Source: Berkiella sp964606325 (lineage in GTDB: Bacteria > Pseudomonadota > Gammaproteobacteria > Berkiellales > Berkiellaceae). Taken from it: DNA of 64,000 bases. Each line of letters starts with the position of its first letter. Position 1 is the stretch's first letter. The notes beneath the pieces were generated by a model. It was not told where the DNA came from and did not search any database. It saw only the letters and a program-made list of their open reading frames with translations. A program made the position numbers and the translations under genes. Below, piece after piece: positions 52,322 through 60,712 of the stretch. The DNA is taken from contig CAZSGE010000005.1 of assembly GCA_964606325.1 (NCBI GenBank), positions 65,324-129,323 of the forward strand, read 5' to 3'.

Positions 52322-53167
52322 TTACTTCGTTCGCTTTCTAGCGCTGAATTTATTTGTAAGATCATCATCTGTATTTTCTCTTTTAACATCTAAAGCTTTG
52401 AGCCTGGGTTTGATTATTCCAGAGGGTCTTAGATACGGCGACGTAGGCTCCTCATCACTTATTTGCTTTTCTTGGACAAGAGGTGCACGCAAAAATTGAT
52501 TCAGGGTTTCGCTGGTTAAAGGGTTAGCAATAGCGTGATTGATTTTTTGATTAAGCTCACTCATTGCAAGATTAAATGCCGCTAGCTTTTCACCAAACGT
52601 AATTAACGCTTCGCTAGACTTATTTTGCAATTTTTTTTCAGTATCTTTACTTAGCTCCCGACCCAATAAAGCGTACCTAGGTAATCGCTGGATTGGGCTA
52701 ATAAATATTGAATCTAAAGAACCAATTTCGGGAAACCCCTGCGCTATTTTACCAATTTGAATTTGCTTAAATTTTTCTTCCAACAACTTTGGAAACATCA
52801 AGCCTTGTCGGATAGAAATGTAATGAATGTAGCTGTCAGATAGTTTACAAATCGCTGTTTGCCATAACAAGGGATCGCCTTGGTACAAGGCCGACAAAAC
52901 ATCCATCTGCATTTTTTGTATCTGGTTTAAGCTGTTATACAAATAGCGAAAGCTATCCTTTGACATATCATTTTCTGAATGTTTATATTTTTTACTCGTA
53001 TAAACACTCAACAAGGTTTCAATATCTTCCTCATTAAGATAATTCAAAAAATTATTGATGTAGTTTATTTCACTGGTGATAAGTTCTTTATAATATGGAT
53101 CTTCATCTGAAGATAAACCACTTACCTTCAAGGCATCATGATATTGAAGATTGTTGAAGCTTAACAT
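52322..53167 (-). CDS. RhoGEF (Dbl-homology) domain-like protein, eukaryote-like candidate effector
   Basis: 281-aa soluble protein with no signal peptide. Residues 25-53 (YYKELITSEINYINNFLNYL) fit conserved region 1 of Dbl-homology domains, which starts with a helix of pattern ELxxTExxYxxxL. Residues 150-176 (SIFISPIQRLPRYALLGREL) match conserved region 3, pattern LLxPIQRLPRYxLLLxELL, the best signature of the family. The rest is helical, and the C-terminal 60 residues are polar and basic (KPRLKALDVKRENTDDDLTN). DH domains exchange nucleotide on Rho GTPases, absent from bacteria, so action in a host cell is inferred. ATG 53167 is chosen for the GGAGGTGG site. Confidence 0.7.
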   Translation of the reverse strand: MLSFNNLQYHDALKVSGLSSDEDPYYKELITSEINYINNFLNYLNEEDIETLLSVYTSKKYKHSENDMSKDSFRYLYNSLNQIQKMQMDVLSALYQGDPLLWQTAICKLSDSYIHYISIRQGLMFPKLLEEKFKQIQIGKIAQGFPEIGSLDSIFISPIQRLPRYALLGRELSKDTEKKLQNKSSEALITFGEKLAAFNLAMSELNQKINHAIANPLTSETLNQFLRAPLVQEKQISDEEPTSPYLRPSGIIKPRLKALDVKRENTDDDLTNKFSARKRTK

Positions 53168-53185
53168 ACACCACCTCCTCGACAC

Positions 53186-53197
53186 ATACTTAAGTAT
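53186..53197. promoter_or_regulatory. Palindrome in the RhoGEF-like gene promoter, possible operator
   Basis: Perfect 12-bp palindrome ATACTTAAGTAT, 18 bp before the start codon and overlapping a candidate -10 (TAATAC on the minus strand). Could bind a regulator of effector expression. Inference from position. Confidence 0.3.
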
Positions 53198-53268
53198 TAG
53201 ATCAAGGTAGGTCAGAATTCATCTGGTAGTTTTGTCAGGTGAATAGGCTTACAAGCGATAGGATGTCG

Positions 53269-54084
53269 CTACAAACTATGAATAACGCTTTCGATAAGCC
53301 TTCTTGAAATACTTGCACTGGGCGGCAACAGAGGCAATGTTTCTTTATTAAACCAACCTGCCGCCTCAATTTCGTTGTGATCAATAACAACTTCTCCAGA
53401 TGCATATTTTGCTTTGAAAGCAATCATGAAACTATCTGGAAATGGCCAAGTTTGCGTCCCAAAGTATTCTAAATCTGAAATATTCACACCGAGCTCTTCT
53501 TTTACTTCTCGTATTGCGGTCATTTCAGCGGTTTCTCCTAGCTCTACAAATCCAGCCACCGCACTAAACATACCTGGTTTAAAGTGGTGCGAACGGGCAA
53601 GCAATATTTCCTTTTCACGATAAATTAAAACCATCACAGCTGGTGACATTTTTGGAAAAATTGATGAATGACAGCGTTCACATTTTTTTTCTACCGAATT
53701 GATTGATTTGCTTAAGGGATGACTACATCTTCCACAAAATTGCGAATTGAGATCCCAATTTAACCAATGATATGCTTTTAATATCTGAGTTTGGATGACT
53801 GCATCCGCCTGCGCCAAATAGGATTTTACCGGTAAGATACCAAACCCTTGGGAAGCTAATTCTTCCTCATTTAACGAGGTATGACAATTTAGCGCAAGAA
53901 CATTCTCATGAAGGTGGGCAGCATGAACAGTGGGAGACAATAGATTTAGCGTTGAAGAAATTATCAATAAGGGCTCTTTTGATTCAAGCGAAATCATGAT
54001 CCCTTGCTCAAAGAAAATAAATCCGTAATTTTCTCTATATTGTGCAAGTATGTCATGAGCGTTGCGCTGATTTTCAAAGTACAT
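53269..54084 (-). CDS. nudC: NAD(H) pyrophosphatase / NAD-RNA decapping enzyme NudC
   Basis: 271-aa Nudix hydrolase that cleaves NADH to NMNH and AMP and removes NAD caps from RNA. Zinc ribbon with Cys117, Cys120, Cys135, Cys138; Nudix box GFVELGETAEMTAIREVKEE starting at 178; NudC signature TQTWPFPDSFM (family SQPWPFPxS, Ser-Gln changed to Thr-Gln-Thr) at about 210-220. Length fits the family. The gene lies upstream of the RhoGEF-like gene on the same strand, about 100 bp apart. Confidence 0.95.
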   Translation of the reverse strand: MYFENQRNAHDILAQYRENYGFIFFEQGIMISLESKEPLLIISSTLNLLSPTVHAAHLHENVLALNCHTSLNEEELASQGFGILPVKSYLAQADAVIQTQILKAYHWLNWDLNSQFCGRCSHPLSKSINSVEKKCERCHSSIFPKMSPAVMVLIYREKEILLARSHHFKPGMFSAVAGFVELGETAEMTAIREVKEELGVNISDLEYFGTQTWPFPDSFMIAFKAKYASGEVVIDHNEIEAAGWFNKETLPLLPPSASISRRLIESVIHSL

Positions 54085-54251
54085 AATTTACGCTTTTTTT
54101 AATGATATCACATTCATCTTACACCATGAATTAGGCTCATCCAACAGTCCTTCCAACAAATTATTATTTTCAAAAAAAGCAATGCCATTGATGTCTTGCT
54201 AACAATAAAATGGAGGCGATACACGCAAATATGCTGGTATTTTCAAACAAA

Positions 54252-54280
54252 TTGACTACACCCCCCCGACCCTATATGAT
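54252..54280 (+). promoter_or_regulatory. Near-consensus sigma-70 promoter of the small lipoprotein gene
   Basis: -35 TTGACT (54252-54257), 17-bp spacer, -10 TATGAT (54275-54280). Expected start of transcription near 54287, about 27 nt before the ATG at 54314. Confidence 0.65.
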
Positions 54281-54313
54281 GGCTTTCTTTCTAACTAACT
54301 TGGCAGTGGTTTG

Positions 54314-54472
54314 ATGAAAACCTATCTGATTTTAGCGCTATTTAGCTTCATATTTCTCACAGGCTGTGCTCATACTGTGCCTAAAAGCGAATTTATGAAA
54401 AATACACCCACCCAAGTAAAAATTGGCAAACTCCCCTATTCCAATGAAACCGGTCTGCTTTACGATATCTAG
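54314..54472 (+). CDS. Very small lipoprotein (52 aa)
   Basis: Starts MKTYLILALFSFIFLTGCAH: signal peptide with lipobox LTGC, mature protein of about 35 residues (KSEFMKNTPTQVKIGKLPYS, then NETGLLYDI). It has an excellent promoter at 54252-54280; the ribosome site is weak. Because signal peptide, lipobox and promoter agree, I consider it real. No family recognised. It lies alone, 130 bp before an alpha/beta hydrolase gene. Confidence 0.6.
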   Translation: MKTYLILALFSFIFLTGCAHTVPKSEFMKNTPTQVKIGKLPYSNETGLLYDI

Positions 54473-54601
54473 ACATAAGATAAAAGCGTTCAATTCATTG
54501 GTATTCTCGTCATAGTAAAGCTATTTTTAAAGCATAATTAGCATAATCTTGTACTATACAAAATAGCAACTTAGCTGCCTGAACATTCATGGGAGTTAAC
54601 C

Positions 54602-55429
54602 ATGGCGCACTTAAGCCTGGGTGATAGTCGTTTTTATTATGAACTTCATGGAAATGGAGCACTCTTGGTATTAATTGCCGGTTATTCTTGTGATCATACT
54701 TTTTGGGAAGGCATGCTCTCTGAGCTTACATCGCACTTTCAAGTATTAATTTTCGATAATCGTGGTATTGGACAAACGCAATCGCCTAATGGTGATATCT
54801 CTATAGAACAAATGGCAGATGATACCATCGCTATCCTTGCGGCATTAAAACTCAAAAATCCAATCATTCTTGGTCAATCCATGGGTGGCGCAATAGCGCA
54901 AGCTGTCGCAAGAAAAATGGGCAATCAAATAAGTAAATTAATCATCCTCAATTCTGTTTCCAAGTTTAGCATTGTTGCACAACTTGTTATTGAAAATGCG
55001 ATAAAGATGCAAATTGAACAAGTGTCTATCGATCTTGTTATCGATGTTTGTTCGCCTTGGTTTTATTCTTCAAATTTTCTTGCAGATAAACAGAATATGG
55101 AAACATTGAAAGCGGCCATCAAACAAAACCCTTTTCCCCAGAGTGTTGCAGATCAAACAAGGCATTATCATGCCATCTGTGAGTTTGACTCAAGACCTTG
55201 GGTAACAAAGATATCAGTACCAACTTTGGTGCTCATAGCCAAAGAGGATATCATTTGTACGCCAACCCAATCGCTGACACTTGCCATGCAGATTAAAGGC
55301 GCCCAAGTTATTGCTTTGCCTGGCGGACACTCAACTCCCACAGAGGCACCCCTAGAGGCAAACAAAGCTATTCTTTCATTTTTGAAAAATGCCACCATGA
55401 ACTCACACCAGAAATTAAGCTCATTATAA
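54602..55429 (+). CDS. Alpha/beta hydrolase
   Basis: 275-aa hydrolase of the BioH/epoxide-hydrolase-like superfamily. Oxyanion region VLIAGYSCDHTFWEGM, strand FDNRGIGQTQSP, nucleophile elbow GQSMGG (Ser about 96), acid in LIAKEDIICTP, and His in LPGGHSTPTEAP. Substrate unknown. GGGAGT ribosome site 7 nt upstream. Ends at a strong hairpin. Confidence 0.9.
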   Translation: MAHLSLGDSRFYYELHGNGALLVLIAGYSCDHTFWEGMLSELTSHFQVLIFDNRGIGQTQSPNGDISIEQMADDTIAILAALKLKNPIILGQSMGGAIAQAVARKMGNQISKLIILNSVSKFSIVAQLVIENAIKMQIEQVSIDLVIDVCSPWFYSSNFLADKQNMETLKAAIKQNPFPQSVADQTRHYHAICEFDSRPWVTKISVPTLVLIAKEDIICTPTQSLTLAMQIKGAQVIALPGGHSTPTEAPLEANKAILSFLKNATMNSHQKLSSL

Positions 55430-55454
55430 ATGTGGGATTGAGAGGATCTGCATC

Positions 55455-55485
55455 TCCTACCCAAAATAAGTTATTCTGGGTAGGA
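55455..55485. terminator. Bidirectional terminator between hydrolase and LuxR-type gene
   Basis: Long stem TCCTACCCAAAATAA/TTATTCTGGGTAGGA with one mismatch and almost no loop, between convergent genes. Confidence 0.7.
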
Positions 55486-55523
55486 AGCCTGGGATAAACT
55501 TGAGAGATAATTCAGTTTCGCTT

Positions 55524-56333
55524 TCAGTTGGGTAATGTTATCGCTAGATCTAATGACTGCATGGAGTAGGCGCATGAAATCAAACCATGGCGCTCGGCAA
55601 GTGCAATGAGCTCACTCTTATTTTCGCAATTCAGTTTTTGCTTTAACCGTGCAATATACATATTCACAGATGAGGGTGACAATTTTAATAACTCACTGAT
55701 CTCAAGCATAGAATGTCCTTTAATCAATAAAAAATAGCATTGACGCTCTCGATTAGAAAGCTGCTGTATTGGCCCGAATAACCATTGTTGTGGCTCTTGC
55801 AGCAATTTTTTGTTTGTCTTATCGAGCTTGTCTTGCATTATCATACCATTTGAATATAAAATCGTTTCCTGCTCTCCTTCAAGAATGATTTTCCTAGCTT
55901 CTTGCTCGAAATAAGCGCCAAAGCCTTTCAGTAAATTAAGATTATTTAACAGAAAAGCTTCACTTTTGCATGAATCCGATCGCATTCCAAAAGCAATGGT
56001 GATAGTTTTCTCTTTACTGTGCTCAAGATGTAAAATGCCTTTGCCAATCCCAAGTGAATTTGCAACATCTATCATCCCTTTTGCGCTACAATGCTCCCAG
56101 AAATACCAACCACTATCGTGGCTAAACTGACACATGGGAAATTCTTGGGAAAACCAAGCACTGTAAAAATCGGCGTTTGTGTGCAAAGTAAATCCGGTTT
56201 TATTGGGATAAGAAACAGTATAATTAAAATAGTGAATATCATGCTTTGACTCTAGTGGTTTTAGCAATGTGCTTACGAATCCTTGTGCTCTATGTGAAAC
56301 ATGATTATCTGGAATAGCAGTTGTGCATATCAC
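55524..56333 (-). CDS. LuxR-family transcriptional regulator, orphan type (paralogue of 6948-7736)
   Basis: 269-aa regulator with a C-terminal LuxR-type HTH (QLSNRERQCYFLLIKGHSML, then SPSSVNMYIARLKQKLNCEN). The N-terminal sensor shares DIHYFNYTVSYPNKTGFTLH, FPMCQFSHDSGWYFWEH and SELIALAERHGL-type blocks with the protein at 6948-7736, so the two are paralogues of one orphan family. No LuxI gene nearby. It may respond to a host or self signal; ligand unknown. Confidence 0.85.
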   Translation of the reverse strand: MICTTAIPDNHVSHRAQGFVSTLLKPLESKHDIHYFNYTVSYPNKTGFTLHTNADFYSAWFSQEFPMCQFSHDSGWYFWEHCSAKGMIDVANSLGIGKGILHLEHSKEKTITIAFGMRSDSCKSEAFLLNNLNLLKGFGAYFEQEARKIILEGEQETILYSNGMIMQDKLDKTNKKLLQEPQQWLFGPIQQLSNRERQCYFLLIKGHSMLEISELLKLSPSSVNMYIARLKQKLNCENKSELIALAERHGLISCAYSMQSLDLAITLPN

Positions 56334-56694
56334 CTTAATAGCCCCTACATCAAATTTTGCGGGTTGAAAGTTCAGTTGCCATGGTAATTTATGACATAGA
56401 TCATCACAATACTTTCTATCGATTCAAAACATCAATTTATCTATATTTAATTGGCAACCGTTTTAATTTCTATTATCTTGTCGTGTTTTATGCGTCTTTT
56501 TCACTGTTACTGATAAAGCTTCCTTTACTTACTCTATCCAATACCGTCAATCCCACCATTCATCAACCGGCAAAAATCAATGGCTTAGCATCCTATACTA
56601 TACTTTTCATAATATTCACCTAACATAGATGTGCCAATAATGACAGCGCTGCAAATACCTATAGCAATCCGTTTTTTTAAGAAGCGAGGTTAGC
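56334..56694. other. Intergenic region upstream of LuxR-type gene and DUF3302 gene
   Basis: 361 bases. The plus-strand open frame 56357-56623 begins with TTG, lacks a ribosome site and is rich in hydrophobic and aromatic codons typical of AT-rich non-coding DNA; I do not accept it as a gene. Promoters of both flanking genes should lie here. GAGGT before the GTG at 56695 is the ribosome site of the next gene. Confidence 0.4.
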
Positions 56695-57174
56695 GTGTTA
56701 CTAGATTATTTTGCTCTTGGTTTGTTATTTTTTGTTGGCATTGTTTTGTTTTATGGCGTGATAGCTATTCATGATATTCCGTATGAAATTGCAAAAGCCC
56801 GTAAACACCCTCAGCAAGATGCTTTACATGTTGCCGGTTGGATAAGTTTATTCACTTTGCATACAATATGGCCATTTTTATGGATTTGGGCGACATTATA
56901 TCGAGAGGACCGAGGATGGGGCTTTCTTCAAGAAGATCCACAAAAACATAAATTGAATGAGTTAATTTCTCAGATTTCAATAATCCAAACCAAGCTTGAA
57001 TTATTTGTTAATGACCATGAAAAAATCCAGTCTATTGAAAAAGAATTTCTCCAATTATCACTAAACGCCACCAACCAAAATGCGAAACTTCAAGAATCGT
57101 TGGCTCGAATAGAAAGTGAAATCGCCAGTATTAAGCTTAAGTTCATTCAATCGAGCGCATCTAAAAAGGATTAG
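56695..57174 (+). CDS. DUF3302 inner-membrane protein (YiaW-like)
   Basis: 159-aa protein with two helices (YFALGLLFFVGIVLFYGVIA at about 4-24; HVAGWISLFTLHTIWPFLWI at about 45-66) and the DUF3302 signature AIHDIPYEIAKARKHPQQDA; the C-terminal 80 residues are a coiled coil. GTG start with GAGGT. YiaW-type proteins occur with HlyD-like partners, and the next gene, 4 nt away, is one. Exact function unknown. Confidence 0.85.
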   Translation: MLLDYFALGLLFFVGIVLFYGVIAIHDIPYEIAKARKHPQQDALHVAGWISLFTLHTIWPFLWIWATLYREDRGWGFLQEDPQKHKLNELISQISIIQTKLELFVNDHEKIQSIEKEFLQLSLNATNQNAKLQESLARIESEIASIKLKFIQSSASKKD

Positions 57175-57178
57175 CGTC

Positions 57179-58138
57179 ATGGATTTGTTACTTATTCTTA
57201 CCTATACCGCTTTATGCATAGCAATATTTAAAATCTTCAGAATCCCTTTAAATAAATGGACCGTACCGACGGCAGTGCTTGGTGGTGCGGTACTAATAGG
57301 TGGATTATTGGTTTTAATGAATTATAACCACCCATATTCAGAATTGAGTCGTGAATATTTTATAACGATACCAATAGTACCATCAGTGACAGGTAGGGTA
57401 ATATCTGTACCAGTTACTCCTAATGTGCCCCTCAAAAAAGGGGATATTTTGTTCCAATTAGATCAAGCCCCCTTTAAATATAAGCTTGATTCTATTCAAG
57501 CCCAATTAACCTCTGCCACGGAAGATATCCGACGAGCAAAAGAATTGGTTGCAAGAAATGCCATGTCAATAAGAGATAAAGATTTAGCGCAAGCCCGCTT
57601 TGATCAACTTACCGCAGAAAAAGCGAGCGCTCAATATGACTTAGATCAAACTACGGTTAGAGCATCAACAGATGGCTATGTGACGCAAGTCATCGTTCGC
57701 CCAGGTATGATAGCAACATCAATCCCCGTTCGCCCATTAATGATTTTTGTACACAACGAAGAACATGCTTTTGTAGGCTGGTTTAGGCAAAATAGTTTAT
57801 TACGCTTAACGGTCGGCGATAGTGCAGAAGTGACTTATGATGCTATCCCAGGCGTAATTTTTAGTGGAAAAGTGAAATTGATCATGCCCGTGTTAGCCGA
57901 AGGACAAGTCATCGCTAGCGGACAGCTATTAGGTACAGATGACATCACACATGCAGGTAGAGTTCCTGTGATCATCGAAATTGATGATCCCAATTTTGAA
58001 AAATACCATGGTATTCTTCCTGGTGGTGCAGCTGGCCAAGCTGCCGTTTATAGCAAACATTTTCACCATGTCGCGATTATGCGCAAAATCTTGCTGAGAA
58101 TGGCGTCGTGGATGAACTACCTATTCCCATTCCACTGA
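57179..58138 (+). CDS. HlyD-family inner-membrane adaptor (YiaV-like)
   Basis: 319-aa membrane fusion protein. Two N-terminal helices (MDLLLILTYTALCIAIFKI and VPTAVLGGAVLIGGLLVLMN), lipoyl half-motifs (SVTGRVISVPVTPNVPLKKG, TTVRASTDGYVTQVIVRPGM) around a coiled-coil hairpin, and a beta-barrel domain. Start at ATG 57179 lies 4 nt after the DUF3302 stop with AAAGGA upstream. Together with DUF3302 it resembles E. coli YiaVW. A hairpin at 58160-58184 probably ends the operon. Confidence 0.87.
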   Translation: MDLLLILTYTALCIAIFKIFRIPLNKWTVPTAVLGGAVLIGGLLVLMNYNHPYSELSREYFITIPIVPSVTGRVISVPVTPNVPLKKGDILFQLDQAPFKYKLDSIQAQLTSATEDIRRAKELVARNAMSIRDKDLAQARFDQLTAEKASAQYDLDQTTVRASTDGYVTQVIVRPGMIATSIPVRPLMIFVHNEEHAFVGWFRQNSLLRLTVGDSAEVTYDAIPGVIFSGKVKLIMPVLAEGQVIASGQLLGTDDITHAGRVPVIIEIDDPNFEKYHGILPGGAAGQAAVYSKHFHHVAIMRKILLRMASWMNYLFPFH

Positions 58139-58159
58139 TAAACGTGAATAGCACTAACA

Positions 58160-58184
58160 GGACATCCACATGAGATAGATGTCC
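58160..58184 (+). terminator. Probable terminator after the YiaVW-like operon
   Basis: GGACATC/GATGTCC stem with an 11-nt loop, followed by ATGTTTATAAAAT; no strong T-tract. Confidence 0.45.
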
Positions 58185-58411
58185 ATGTTTATAAAATATG
58201 GTATTAGACTAACAAATAATTTGTATAATACCTGCTCATTATGAGTGTCCTATACGCAATCCTTTCATTGCCGCGCCATAATTGTTGTTAAGCTAACAAA
58301 ATATCATTAAAATGCTTATTTTTTTAAGCATGAAATATCTTCAGATAAGCTACTCAACTAGTTTATGATTTTGTGCTCAAGGGTTAATCCTAAAGTAGTG
58401 AGGAAGTTCCC

Positions 58412-59404
58412 ATGTTTGCTTTTTTTAGAGAAATCTTCGAGGATTTGGCACGTTCTAAAGACGATCCACGTCATCTTAAGGCACGGAAAAAAGCCTTTAC
58501 TGCGCTCGCACTTGGCATCGGACTTATTTGTGCCGTTGGCATGCCTTTGATGGGTTATACGCTAGTTGGCACCTTACTTGGTACCCTGATTTCAATGGGA
58601 TCAACAGTTGCCTTGACCTTCACCTTATTTACACCCATACGTCAACGAATTGTGAAATGGATCGATGATATCATCCATCCACCTGTTCCAGTTATCATTG
58701 CACCACCTGATGCTGACAATTCAAAAGCTATACAATATAAAGAAATCGTTGCGAATCTTGTATTGGCAAAAACCGAAAAAGTTGACATTAAAATAATTAA
58801 AGATAATTTAAAAAAATTATTTAACTTGCGCTCGTATATGCCATTAAGCAATGAATCATTTGAAAGTAGATGGAAACTTTTTGAGGAAAAATACTTAGCA
58901 TTTCAAAAGAAAATAATGACCGATAAAGAGTGGATAAAAATAGAAAACATTACTGAGCTTAAAGAGCTGACTATTGATGCTACCATATTGTCGGATATGA
59001 TGTTTGCAGTTTTGGAAAACGATATAAGAGCACAAGGCCAACAAGTTACTACTAAAACAGTTGCTAATGCACTTACAGATCAAAGCAAAACTTACTATCG
59101 AAAATTTCTTGATGGTGCGCTAGTTGGATTATATAATTTTGCGAGAGGCAACACGCATTATTCAACGGAAGGTCTTCTCATTAGACCAATTCAATCTCCA
59201 GAATCTTCTCCTGATTATTATCAACCCGGTCTCAAGAATGATGTGCGCAAAATTTACAATGCTTTTATTAAGCAAGGTTTTTATCAGCGCTATGGTAATA
59301 AGGCCTTTGCTCAAGAACTAGCAACTAAAGACCCTCGATTCGAAATACTCGTTCGAAAAGATAGCAAGAAAACACGGAAGTTCAAGGCCTTTGCAGACAA
59401 ATAA
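58412..59404 (+). CDS. Hypothetical protein with N-terminal membrane hairpin and large soluble domain
   Basis: 330 aa. Residues about 28-75 form two hydrophobic segments (ALALGIGLICAVGMPLMGYT, LLGTLISMGSTVALTFTLFT); then a Pro-rich linker (HPPVPVIIAPP) and a mostly helical soluble domain of about 230 residues (KEIVANLVLAKTEKVDIKII, ESRWKLFEEKYLAFQKKI) ending in a basic tail (RKDSKKTRKFKAFADK). I recognise no family. The layout (short cytosolic N-terminus, TM hairpin, long polar C-domain) is seen in some secreted effectors of intracellular bacteria. A GNAT gene follows after 2 nt. Confidence 0.75.
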   Translation: MFAFFREIFEDLARSKDDPRHLKARKKAFTALALGIGLICAVGMPLMGYTLVGTLLGTLISMGSTVALTFTLFTPIRQRIVKWIDDIIHPPVPVIIAPPDADNSKAIQYKEIVANLVLAKTEKVDIKIIKDNLKKLFNLRSYMPLSNESFESRWKLFEEKYLAFQKKIMTDKEWIKIENITELKELTIDATILSDMMFAVLENDIRAQGQQVTTKTVANALTDQSKTYYRKFLDGALVGLYNFARGNTHYSTEGLLIRPIQSPESSPDYYQPGLKNDVRKIYNAFIKQGFYQRYGNKAFAQELATKDPRFEILVRKDSKKTRKFKAFADK

Positions 59405-59406
59405 TT

Positions 59407-59835
59407 ATGACCGATGAAAAAATTCAAATAGTGTTCTCCGGTTCCCCAACCATGAGCGAACTGTCACTGTTAACACAAGGAATATCATTCGAGGCAAAAA
59501 TTAAAAAGAGCCAAAAGGAAATCATTCCTTATGCTTTTTTTCTTAAAAATGCTCAAAATGAGATCAAAGGAGGTATCAATGGATGCCTTCTTTATGGTTG
59601 TTTAACGATTGATCAACTCTTTGTGGATGAATCCCTCCGAGAAAATCGCTTTGGCTCAACCCTCATGCAAATGGCCCATTCGTTTGGCAAGGACAATCAA
59701 TGTCGATTTGCCACCGTAAACACCATGGACTGGGAAGCAAAAGATTTCTATATAAAGCTTGGTTATGTTGTTGAATTTCAACGCGAAGGATACGACAACA
59801 ACTCTGTTTTTTATTTTCTGAAAAAAGCACTCTAA
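59407..59835 (+). CDS. GNAT-family acetyltransferase
   Basis: 142-aa acetyltransferase. The central region LLYGCLTIDQLFVDESLREN then RFGSTLMQMAHSFGKD matches GNAT motif A (Q/RxxGxG/A, here RFGS), and MDWEAKDFYIKLGYVVEFQR is the usual C-terminal motif B. Substrate unknown. It is 2 nt after the unknown gene at 58412, so co-translated. Confidence 0.88.
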   Translation: MTDEKIQIVFSGSPTMSELSLLTQGISFEAKIKKSQKEIIPYAFFLKNAQNEIKGGINGCLLYGCLTIDQLFVDESLRENRFGSTLMQMAHSFGKDNQCRFATVNTMDWEAKDFYIKLGYVVEFQREGYDNNSVFYFLKKAL

Positions 59836-59865
59836 TATACTCATTTAAAGACAAACGAGTATATT
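59834..59865 (+). terminator. Terminator after the GNAT gene
   Basis: AATATACTC/GAGTATATT stem with a 14-nt loop. Confidence 0.5.
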
Positions 59866-60075
59866 TCCAAACTCTGTTCTTTACATACACCTTCTAAAAG
59901 TACTTGATCATCACTGACACTAGTAAATGTCATATAACTTTATAAAGTGCATTCATAAAAGAGGCCCAGAATATAACATGGCTCCCTTTTCCTCTTCACA
60001 AAAATAGGAAAGTAAGTTAAAAGTGTATGTTCTACAATTACACATTAATTGAATATCTATTCTTAGGGAAGGTTC

Positions 60076-60630
60076 ATGGCTGAATATAACATTGGTATTG
60101 TCGTTGGCAGCATCAGAAAGGAATCATTTAACGCAAAGCTTGCTGCGGCCATCACAAAGCTAGCACCGAAGGAGTTTACTTTTAAAGTAATTCAAATCAA
60201 CGATTTGCCGCTTTACAATCAAGATCATGATGCATCACCTAGTGATGCGGTTAAACGTCTAAAAGCTGAAATTGGCACCTGCCAAGGATTGCTTTTTGCC
60301 ACACCTGAGTACAATCGTTCTATCCCGGGTGTGTTAAAGAATGCCTTAGATCATGCTTCACGGCCTTATGGTCAAAATGCTTGGAAAGGAAAACCTGCCG
60401 GCGTCATTGGTGCCTCAGTTGGAACAACCGGGACTGCTTTAGCACAACAACACTTACGAAATATTTTGTCTTATCTTGATGTTCCGACCTTAGGACAACC
60501 TGAAGTTTTTATTCAAGTAAAAGAAGGTCTATTTGACGAATCAGGAAATATTGGCCCCGCAAGTAAGGAATTTTTGCAAAATTGGATGAACCAATATGTT
60601 GCATGGATTAAAAAGAACGCTGTCATTTAA
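60076..60630 (+). CDS. NADPH-dependent FMN reductase (ChrR/YieF-like quinone reductase)
   Basis: 184-aa flavodoxin-fold enzyme. FMN phosphate loop GSIRKESFNAKL at 11-22; second flavin motif ATPEYNRSIPGVLKNALDHA; GVIGASVGTTGTALAQQHLR near the middle. Relatives reduce quinones, chromate or azo dyes with NAD(P)H and protect from oxidative stress. Monocistronic, with a terminator at 60680-60701. Confidence 0.93.
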   Translation: MAEYNIGIVVGSIRKESFNAKLAAAITKLAPKEFTFKVIQINDLPLYNQDHDASPSDAVKRLKAEIGTCQGLLFATPEYNRSIPGVLKNALDHASRPYGQNAWKGKPAGVIGASVGTTGTALAQQHLRNILSYLDVPTLGQPEVFIQVKEGLFDESGNIGPASKEFLQNWMNQYVAWIKKNAVI

Positions 60631-60679
60631 ATTCTAAACAACAACCAATGCGAGCTATAGTCAGGTTAAAAGCAATGAA

Positions 60680-60701
60680 GGGGAACTTTTTAGGGTTCCC
60701 C
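60680..60701. terminator. Terminator between FMN reductase and metacaspase genes
   Basis: GGGGAAC-8 nt-GTTCCCC hairpin in the gap between convergent genes. Confidence 0.65.
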
Positions 60702-60712
60702 ACTAAGACAGA

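Noticed and set aside
54210..54314. 34-codon plus-strand frame ending TGATG at the small lipoprotein
   Set aside because: It covers the lipoprotein promoter, has no family resemblance, and would start upstream of the predicted transcription start.
56357..56623. 88-codon plus-strand frame with a hydrophobic product
   Set aside because: TTG start without a ribosome site; aromatic and Ile/Leu-rich composition typical of AT-rich non-coding DNA; no domain.
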